The notes under the pieces are model-generated. The model saw only the letters and a list, made by a program, of their open reading frames with translations. It was not told the origin of the DNA and made no database searches. This document shows, in pieces, positions 58,480 to 64,000 of a DNA stretch of 64,000 bases. The position numbers were made by a program, and so were the translations under genes. The DNA is taken from contig DATLNB010000059.1 in assembly GCA_035536995.1 (NCBI GenBank), forward strand, positions 1-64,000. Reading direction: 5' to 3'. How positions within the stretch are numbered: the stretch's first letter is position 1; each line of letters starts with the position of its first letter. The stretch is from AV80 sp035536995. GTDB lineage: Bacteria; Verrucomicrobiota; Verrucomicrobiia; Chthoniobacterales; UBA10450.

Positions 58480-60738
58480 TTATTCGTTCCGGTTGGTTTC
58501 GGAGTCGGAGCCGGTCATTGCGACGTTAGCGCTTTCGGTGCGTTCGCCTGGAGGGTGTTTGGAGTGTTCGACGATGCCGCTCGAGGCGCGGGCGGCTTCG
58601 GTGCCGGGCTGGGTGGGGGTGTTGTCGCCGGCCATGTCGGTGCGGGTGGAAGGCTGGGCGGTGGCGGATTCGGCGGAGCCGTTGGACTTTGCGGGTGAGA
58701 CACCCGCCGCTACACCGGGGGTTGCGGGTGAGACACCCGCCGCTACACCAGGGGTTGCGGGTGAGACACCCGCCGCTACACCGGAGTTTGCGGGTGAGAC
58801 ACCCGCCGCTACACCGGGGTTTGGGGGTGAGACACCCGCCGCTACATTTTTGGAGAAGGAGCGTTTGAAGACGCCTTCGAGGATTTCTTTGACGCGGAAG
58901 GTTAAACCGTCGGTCTTGGTGAAGCTCTCGATCTTTGGTTCGCAGAACCGGGCGCGCAGGATGGTGGCGAACTGGCCGAAGCCATAGACGCCCTGGTCGT
59001 TCATCTCGACAACGACAACGCGCTTGAACCGGGCGAAGATCTTTTCGATGCCGTTCGGCAGCGGATGGAGATGCCGGAAATGGATGGCGGCGATTTTCTC
59101 GCCCTGTTCGCGGCCCATCTTCACCGCGTCGTGGATCGGGCCGTAGGTCGAGCCCCAGCCGACGAGCAACGTGTCGCCTTCGGGGTCACCGAAAACTTCC
59201 GGGACGGGCAATTGTTCGGCGAGCTGGCGAAGTTTGTTCCGGCGCTTGGCGGTCATCGCCATGTGGAGCTTCGGGCTGCCGGTCGGGTGGCCCATCTCGT
59301 CGTGCTCGAGGCCGGACATGAGCGGGTATTTGCCGTCCTTGAGGCGCGTCCCGGGCGGGGCGTGCTGGGTAATGGCGTCGAGCGGATAAGGCTTGAAGCT
59401 GTCGCGCGACGAAAGATCCGGCATGGGATCGATCATCAGGTTGGAAAGGTCGGGCTCGTCGTAGGCTTCGATGCGGGTGGCGAGCGAGCTGTCGCTCAAA
59501 ATGAAAACGGGCGTGCTGTATTTCCGCGCGAGCTGGGCGGCTTCGATCGCGATGTAGAAACAATCCTCAACCGTCTTTGCCGCGAGAACGACGCGCGGAC
59601 TGTCGCCGTGGCCGCCGTAGATCGCCTGGTGCAAATCGCTCTGCTCGACGTTGGTCGGAAGGCCGGTGCTCGGCCCGCCGCGCTGGACATTGATAATGAC
59701 GAGCGGCATCTCAGCCATCGAGGCCCAGCCGATCGCTTCGGTCTTCAACGAAATGCCCGGGCCGGCGCTGCCGGTGACGGCGAGCCAGCCGGCGTAGGAC
59801 ATTCCGAGGGCCATCGAGACGGCGCCGAGCTCGTCTTCGGCCTGGACAAAAATGCCGCCGTATTTCGGGAGCTCGCGCCGCAAAATTTCCATGACAGACG
59901 ACCATGGCGTGATCGGGTAACCGGCGCCGTAACGCACGCCACCGGCGATCAGGCCGTAGGCAAGCGCCTGGTTGCCGTCCATCGTGATTTGGGCGCGGGC
60001 GCCTTCTTTGACGATGCTTTTTTCGAACTGGTAAAGTTTCGAGAGCAAATTGCCGACGGGATAGGCGTAGCCGGCCTGGAACGCCATCAACGCGGTGTTG
60101 ACGATGCTCTCGTCTTTACCGGCGAATTTTTCGCGGATCAGGGTCTTAAGCTTATCGACGTCGAGATGGAAAATTTTCGCGATCAGGCCGAGGACGAAAA
60201 TGTTTTTGCCCTTGTCCTTGGCGGTGCCGCCGAGTGCTTCGACGGTGAGGCCGGTGATGGGGACGCCGACGTAAACAAACCGCCGGTCATCAAGGTCGGG
60301 CTCGACGTTATCGGAATCGTAAAGGAGAACGCCGCCTTCCTTCAGGAACCCGATGTGGTCCTGGTAGCTGTGCTGATAAAACGCGACGAGGAAATCGGCT
60401 TCGTCGCCGGAGGAAAGGACTTCGCCGGTGCCCATGCGGACTTGGAAAATGGAAGGGCCGCCGGAGATGGTGGCGGGGATCGTCATGTAGGTCATGACTT
60501 CCTGGGCGCTGCGGCCAGCCAGCCGGGCCAGGAACGCGCCGACGCTCTGGATGCCGTCCTGCGAATTGCCGGCGAGGCGGATGACGGCGTCGTTGATGTT
60601 TTCCGGGCGCAGATCGGCGCGGTCCGTTTGCGGTGCGGGGGCGGCAGGCGCTGCCGCGCCAGGGGATGGCGAGGCCGCAGCGGCGGAGGGGTCCGGCATT
60701 TGGACCTGCGTGTTGGATGGAGTAACGGTGTCGCCCAT
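58480..60738 (-). CDS. 2-oxoacid:ferredoxin oxidoreductase, gamma-alpha fused subunit, with REP-encoded tail
   Basis: 752 residues from ATG 60738 (MGDTVTPSN). The Pro/Ala-rich N-terminus is followed by the gamma domain (NDAVIRLAGNSQDGIQSVGA, about 50-210). The alpha/pyrimidine-binding region comes next (YGLIAGGVRYGAGYPITPWS, VSMALGMSYAGWLAVTGSAG, NVQRGGPSTGLPT), and then the transketolase C-terminal-like part ending at about residue 630 (KIESFTKTDGLTFRVKEILEG). Beyond the family end, about 120 extra residues start with five units of GVAAGVSPATP, translated from a REP array, and go on as low-complexity Ser/Thr/Pro. The catalytic part is intact; the tail is probably disordered. Confidence 0.88.
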   Translation of the reverse strand: MGDTVTPSNTQVQMPDPSAAAASPSPGAAAPAAPAPQTDRADLRPENINDAVIRLAGNSQDGIQSVGAFLARLAGRSAQEVMTYMTIPATISGGPSIFQVRMGTGEVLSSGDEADFLVAFYQHSYQDHIGFLKEGGVLLYDSDNVEPDLDDRRFVYVGVPITGLTVEALGGTAKDKGKNIFVLGLIAKIFHLDVDKLKTLIREKFAGKDESIVNTALMAFQAGYAYPVGNLLSKLYQFEKSIVKEGARAQITMDGNQALAYGLIAGGVRYGAGYPITPWSSVMEILRRELPKYGGIFVQAEDELGAVSMALGMSYAGWLAVTGSAGPGISLKTEAIGWASMAEMPLVIINVQRGGPSTGLPTNVEQSDLHQAIYGGHGDSPRVVLAAKTVEDCFYIAIEAAQLARKYSTPVFILSDSSLATRIEAYDEPDLSNLMIDPMPDLSSRDSFKPYPLDAITQHAPPGTRLKDGKYPLMSGLEHDEMGHPTGSPKLHMAMTAKRRNKLRQLAEQLPVPEVFGDPEGDTLLVGWGSTYGPIHDAVKMGREQGEKIAAIHFRHLHPLPNGIEKIFARFKRVVVVEMNDQGVYGFGQFATILRARFCEPKIESFTKTDGLTFRVKEILEGVFKRSFSKNVAAGVSPPNPGVAAGVSPANSGVAAGVSPATPGVAAGVSPATPGVAAGVSPAKSNGSAESATAQPSTRTDMAGDNTPTQPGTEAARASSGIVEHSKHPPGERTESANVAMTGSDSETNRNE
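58691..58846 (-). repeat. five tandem 33-bp REP units inside korA
   Basis: Each unit has the GCGGGTGAGACACCCGC hairpin and a TAC complement of the GTAG head. Starts at 58691, 58724, 58757, 58790 and 58823; the period of 33 bp keeps frame. Not CRISPR: there are no unique spacers. Confidence 0.92.
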
Positions 60739-61201
60739 GGGAAATTCTCGGGCGAATACACTAACTAAACCGAGCAAAGTAGAAAGTAGGAATTAGGAAG
60801 GCGGGTCCGAGGCAAACGGAGTTTGCGGGACAGGTGCGTTCCCAAACAGAGTTTGGGAACGAGGGGCCTGGGGACGCGGGGGGCAACTGTAGTGGCGGGT
60901 GTCTCACCCGCAGAGAGGTGCGAGCGGCCGCTCGGCTCGCCACGTCTGACTTTCGGCGAACACTAGGGCGTGGCAGGCGCGGTGGATCGGCCGCTCCGCG
61001 GGCGATGCGGGTTGGATGCGGCGCCGAGTGACGGCGGGCGAAGCGCAGCTTCGGGGACCAGCCTTCGCGCCAGGCTTCGGCTTGGCAAGCAGGTGCATTC
61101 CCAAGCTGCCGCCTCTGCCAAGGCTTCGGCGTTCCAGGGGAGCTTGGGAACGAGGGACGCGTCTCTCATCGAGCGGCGGAGCGCTCGATCCACCTTTGCC
61201 C
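60739..61201. repeat. repeat-rich gap between korA and the cyclase gene
   Basis: It holds a perfect 10-bp palindrome GTTCCCAAAC-AGA-GTTTGGGAAC (60838-60860), a GTAG-headed REP (60889-60911), a TAGGAATTAGG-type repeat at 60779-60800 and a looser GTTCCAGGGG/TTGGGAACGAG pair near 61130-61155. No gene supported. Confidence 0.65.
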
Positions 61202-63652
61202 TTAATTGGTCGGGGCGACAGCGAGCGGCGGGGCGAGGGAAGCGACGAGCTTTTCGAAGCGGGGGTCGCCGCGCAGGGCGTCCCATTGCGGGTGGAGCTT
61301 CAATTCCCCGTAAGTGACACCGCCGGGAATTCGCGCGGACACTTCCAATTGCTCGAGCGCCAGATCTTTTTCGCCTGTCCAGGCGTAAATCATGGCGAGA
61401 TTGGTTACGTAGGAAGGTCCATCGAGAGAATCCTTCGCAATCGGCAGGAGCTCGACGGCGCGGCGTCCTTCGCGAATCGCTTCTTCTTTCCGGCCAAGAC
61501 CGGCGTCGATCAGCCCAAGCCTGCTCCAGGCCGGCGCGTAGGTGGGCTGTTCGCGGACATTTTTTTCCTCGATCACTCGCGCGGAAGCGAATGCGCTCTG
61601 GGCCCGGGCGTCATCGCCAAAGGTGCGGGCCGCCAGGCCAACAAACCAGTCGCGCGGCCAGAGAGAATTGTAATAGAGATCGCGCAGTCCCTCGGCCCGG
61701 ATCGATTGCAAAGCGCGAATGACGCCGGCACGATCGCGCGCGGCCAGCGAGGAATAGAAAAGGTCATTCGCAATTTCGGTGGCCGCTTTTGGATTGTCAT
61801 CCAGGATCGCCGCGAGACAGGCGCGCAACGGTTCGAGATCGGCGCGTTCGAAAAACGGGATTTGGGCGAGCTGGGTGCGGGCGAATTGATCACGCGGAAG
61901 GATGGAGAGCGCGTGCTCGAACATCGCGGCGGATTCGGAGTAACGGCGCATCCCCTGGTAGGTGAACGCGGTCTCGATCGCGTAACGGAAGTTCCGGGGA
62001 TCGAGGGCGACGCCGTGTTCCCAGTTCCGGATCGACTCGATCCAGCGGCCCTGCCGGCGATCGATGGCCGCCGTGTAGATGTAGATAATGGGATTGTTTG
62101 GCAATGTCGACCGCGCGAGGTCGAGTTCGGCGCGGGCACGATCGTAGTCGCGAAAAGCTTTATAGACGTAGTCCGCCTGGGCCATATGCACTTCGCCGGC
62201 GTCCGGGTTCACTTTGACAGCGCGGTCGATGACGGCGCGCGCCATCTCGAGGCGTTCGGGTGTGTGCTCGAAACCCTGCCAGTAAAGGTCGAGATGAGCC
62301 GTAGCCAGGAGGCCATAGGCGCGGAGGAATTTTGGATCGCGGGTTAATGCTTCTTCGAGCAGCGGTATTGCCTGGAGCAACCCGTCCTTCGCGTCGGGAT
62401 TGGAGGCGAGGACGATCAACTGCCAGGCTTGGACGAAGAGACGCTGGGCGAGGAGATCGGTGGTGGTCGGTTGCGCCAGGGCCGCTTTTTCTTTGGGCGA
62501 AAGCTGGACCTTGAGCTGATCGGCAATGGTCGCCGCAATTTCGCTTTGGATCGCGAAAACATCCGCCACTTCGCGGTCGTAGGTTTGGGCCCACAGATGC
62601 GCGTCGGTGCGGGCGTCGATGAGCTGAGCAGTGACGCGGATACGGCTGGCGGACTGCTGGACGCTGCCTTCAACGACATGGGCCACGCCTAATTGCTGCC
62701 CGATCTCCCGCAGGTTGCGGGCGCGAACCACCTTGTACTGCATTACACTCGTGCGGCTGATGACCTTGAGGTCCGCGACCTTCGACAGGTTGGAAAGAAT
62801 TTGATCGTGCACCCCGTCGGTGAAGAAACCGGTTTCCTGGTTTGCACTGAGGTTTTCGAACGGCAGAACGGCAATGCTTTTCTCGGTAACGGCGGGCGCG
62901 CTGGCGGAGCTGGAGGCGACCGCGGTTTCGGTGGGTTGAACTAAGGCGCGGTGAAATTTGAACCACGAGGTGACCGCGAGAACGAGAATGACCAGAGCAA
63001 GAACGACGAGCGCGCGGCGTCCCCGGCCAGCGATGAGGGCCGGCCCGCGCCCGTTACCTCGAGTATCGACGGCGCACCGCAATTTTGCGGGGGGGACCGG
63101 ATTCCCGACTTCATCGGTGTACACATTCGTCAACGCGATGACCTCGCCGTGCTTCACCTCGCATCGGCCGAGATCGTGCAGGAATGGTTGCCAATGCCCG
63201 TATTGAGCCAGGTCTTCGGCGACTCGTTGCGAGACAAGAATGTGCCCGGCATCGCCGCAATCCATGACGCGCTGGGCCACGTTGATGCCTGCGCCGGTCA
63301 CGTTAGAACGATCGTTGACGTCGGTCATCCCGCTGACCGGACCGCTATGAACGCCCATGCGCACTTTCAGCCCGGGGTTGCTTTGCAACGCTCTGGCGAT
63401 CTGCAAGGCGCATCGCACCGGAGCGTCCGGCGAAGTCGAAAAGGCGAGGGCCATTCCATCGCCGGTCGGCAGCCGAATCAGTTTCCCGACCGATTCAGCG
63501 CTGCGGAATGCGTCGGTATTTCGAACGACCTGGTTAAGCTCGCCCAACCGCTCGTGCTGCTCGTTAATGAGCAGCTTCGAATAGCCCACGACGTCGATGA
63601 ACAAGACGTGGGCGATCTCGAGTTGCAGATCGGATTCGAGCTCGGTGGACAT
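61202..63652 (-). CDS. class III nucleotide cyclase fused to a TolB/FlgO-like and TPR region
   Basis: 816 residues from ATG 63652 (MSTELESDLQLEIAH). Residues about 12-175 form a cyclase homology domain: HVLFIDVVGYSKLL with the first metal Asp, LPTGDGMALAF with the second, and NVTGAGINVAQRVMDCGDAG near the end. One membrane helix (ALVVLALVILVLAVTSW, about 215-232) follows. A TolB/FlgO-like domain (KSIAVLPFENLSANQETGFF) and 8-10 TPR units complete it. Probably a membrane-anchored adenylate cyclase whose TPR part faces the periplasm. A cyclic-nucleotide-binding protein gene starts 135 bp away in the other direction. Confidence 0.87.
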   Translation of the reverse strand: MSTELESDLQLEIAHVLFIDVVGYSKLLINEQHERLGELNQVVRNTDAFRSAESVGKLIRLPTGDGMALAFSTSPDAPVRCALQIARALQSNPGLKVRMGVHSGPVSGMTDVNDRSNVTGAGINVAQRVMDCGDAGHILVSQRVAEDLAQYGHWQPFLHDLGRCEVKHGEVIALTNVYTDEVGNPVPPAKLRCAVDTRGNGRGPALIAGRGRRALVVLALVILVLAVTSWFKFHRALVQPTETAVASSSASAPAVTEKSIAVLPFENLSANQETGFFTDGVHDQILSNLSKVADLKVISRTSVMQYKVVRARNLREIGQQLGVAHVVEGSVQQSASRIRVTAQLIDARTDAHLWAQTYDREVADVFAIQSEIAATIADQLKVQLSPKEKAALAQPTTTDLLAQRLFVQAWQLIVLASNPDAKDGLLQAIPLLEEALTRDPKFLRAYGLLATAHLDLYWQGFEHTPERLEMARAVIDRAVKVNPDAGEVHMAQADYVYKAFRDYDRARAELDLARSTLPNNPIIYIYTAAIDRRQGRWIESIRNWEHGVALDPRNFRYAIETAFTYQGMRRYSESAAMFEHALSILPRDQFARTQLAQIPFFERADLEPLRACLAAILDDNPKAATEIANDLFYSSLAARDRAGVIRALQSIRAEGLRDLYYNSLWPRDWFVGLAARTFGDDARAQSAFASARVIEEKNVREQPTYAPAWSRLGLIDAGLGRKEEAIREGRRAVELLPIAKDSLDGPSYVTNLAMIYAWTGEKDLALEQLEVSARIPGGVTYGELKLHPQWDALRGDPRFEKLVASLAPPLAVAPTN

Positions 63653-63787
63653 GCGCGGGAGGCGCCCCTCCCTGGCCGCTGGGGACGCCACGGCTAGCAA
63701 AGCTGCTCCCGCGCCACTGCTTGCGATTTCCGCTGGGAAGCCGGAGGAAGCGAAAGCCTGGGCATCAGCCGTGCTTGCTTCAGCGCG

Positions 63788-64000
63788 ATGCCCGCGCTCG
63801 AGCCCCTGGAGACCTTTCGTTTGTTCGCCAACAACCGGCTCTTTGAGGGGATCGAACCCGAGGTGCTGCGCGACATGCGATACGGCATGGAGCTGCTCCA
63901 CTTTGATACCGGTGAAACCGTGTTCTGCGAAGGGGACCAGGGCGATTGTCTCTACCTGGTCGGCAGCGGATCGGTAAGAATTTCGAAGCAAGGCCGGGCC
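63788..64000 (+). CDS. cyclic-nucleotide-binding domain protein, 3' end outside window
   Basis: 71 residues from ATG 63788, still open at the window end. The visible part is the start of a CRP-like cNMP-binding fold: FRLFANNRLFEGIEPEVLRD, LLHFDTGETVFCEGDQGDCL, YLVGSGSVRIS. Divergent from the nucleotide cyclase gene, which suggests that the two form a signal-maker/signal-reader pair. What follows the domain (HTH, phospholipase or other) cannot be seen. Confidence 0.8.
   Translation, partial: MPALEPLETFRLFANNRLFEGIEPEVLRDMRYGMELLHFDTGETVFCEGDQGDCLYLVGSGSVRISKQGRA

Noticed and set aside
58691..58846. Regular 33-bp repeats as a CRISPR array
   Set aside because: No unique spacers; the whole period repeats, each unit is a REP hairpin, and no cas gene is present.
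59065..60768. 567-residue open frame on the plus strand
   Set aside because: Lies antisense to the well-supported korA gene; an artefact of high-GC codon use with no domain.
63597..63977. 126-residue plus-strand frame
   Set aside because: Antisense to the cyclase start and overlapping, in another frame, the better-supported cNMP-binding gene.

Overview
The window looks like chromosome from a high-GC Gram-negative soil bacterium, most likely of the Verrucomicrobiota (Chthoniobacterales-like). This placement is inference. It rests on a bacillithiol locus, a complex I cluster with two NuoM genes, very large secreted SBBP- and HAF-type proteins, and dense GTAG-headed REP palindromes. No rRNA, tRNA or CRISPR array was seen.

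Layout. 1-5.3 kb: the 3' end of a large PIG-L deacetylase gene, a REP-flanked RAYT transposase, then a tightly coupled run of a 39-aa membrane peptide, a sodium:solute symporter, a half-length BshC-like protein and BshA. 5.3-6.9 kb: a sirtuin and a DUF2911 protein. 7-20.8 kb: respiratory complex I as two divergent operons, nuoABCDI leftward and nuoHJK-hydrolase-LM-ORF6N-M-N rightward. There is no nuoEFG, nuoM is present twice, and two non-nuo genes are translationally coupled inside the run. 20.9-44.5 kb: housekeeping and envelope genes, including a 1.4-kaa SBBP protein, SMUG1-like glycosylase, UvrD-type helicase, LysR regulator, racemase-family protein, a secreted protein with 11 Cys-rich repeats, Dus, manganese catalase, a hybrid sensor kinase and an AI-2E-type transporter.

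44.5-48.9 kb is a recombination-scarred zone: REPs, three copies of a winged-helix gene each framed by the same palindrome, and tandemly duplicated, decayed GNAT acetyltransferase genes. 48.9-57.0 kb is a visibly more AT-rich defence island. It has a two-gene module of unknown function on the plus strand. Facing it on the minus strand is one overlapping operon: dGTPase-like HD protein, polymerase-head nucleotidyltransferase, TIR-APAZ protein, short Argonaute and, 41 bp later, an EVE-like/HNH endonuclease. The TIR-APAZ/Argonaute pair is a SPARTA system. Its coupling to a dNTPase-family protein and a nucleotidyltransferase is the most interesting content of the window.

57-64 kb: korB and korA for a 2-oxoacid:ferredoxin oxidoreductase, whose alpha subunit carries a REP array translated as an 11-residue repeat, then a class III cyclase/TPR protein divergent from a cyclic-nucleotide-binding protein cut by the window end.

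How parts fit: the first cluster probably makes bacillithiol-type thiols, complex I and Kor supply electron flow, and the island is antiviral. Functions were read from motifs by eye; no database search was run.
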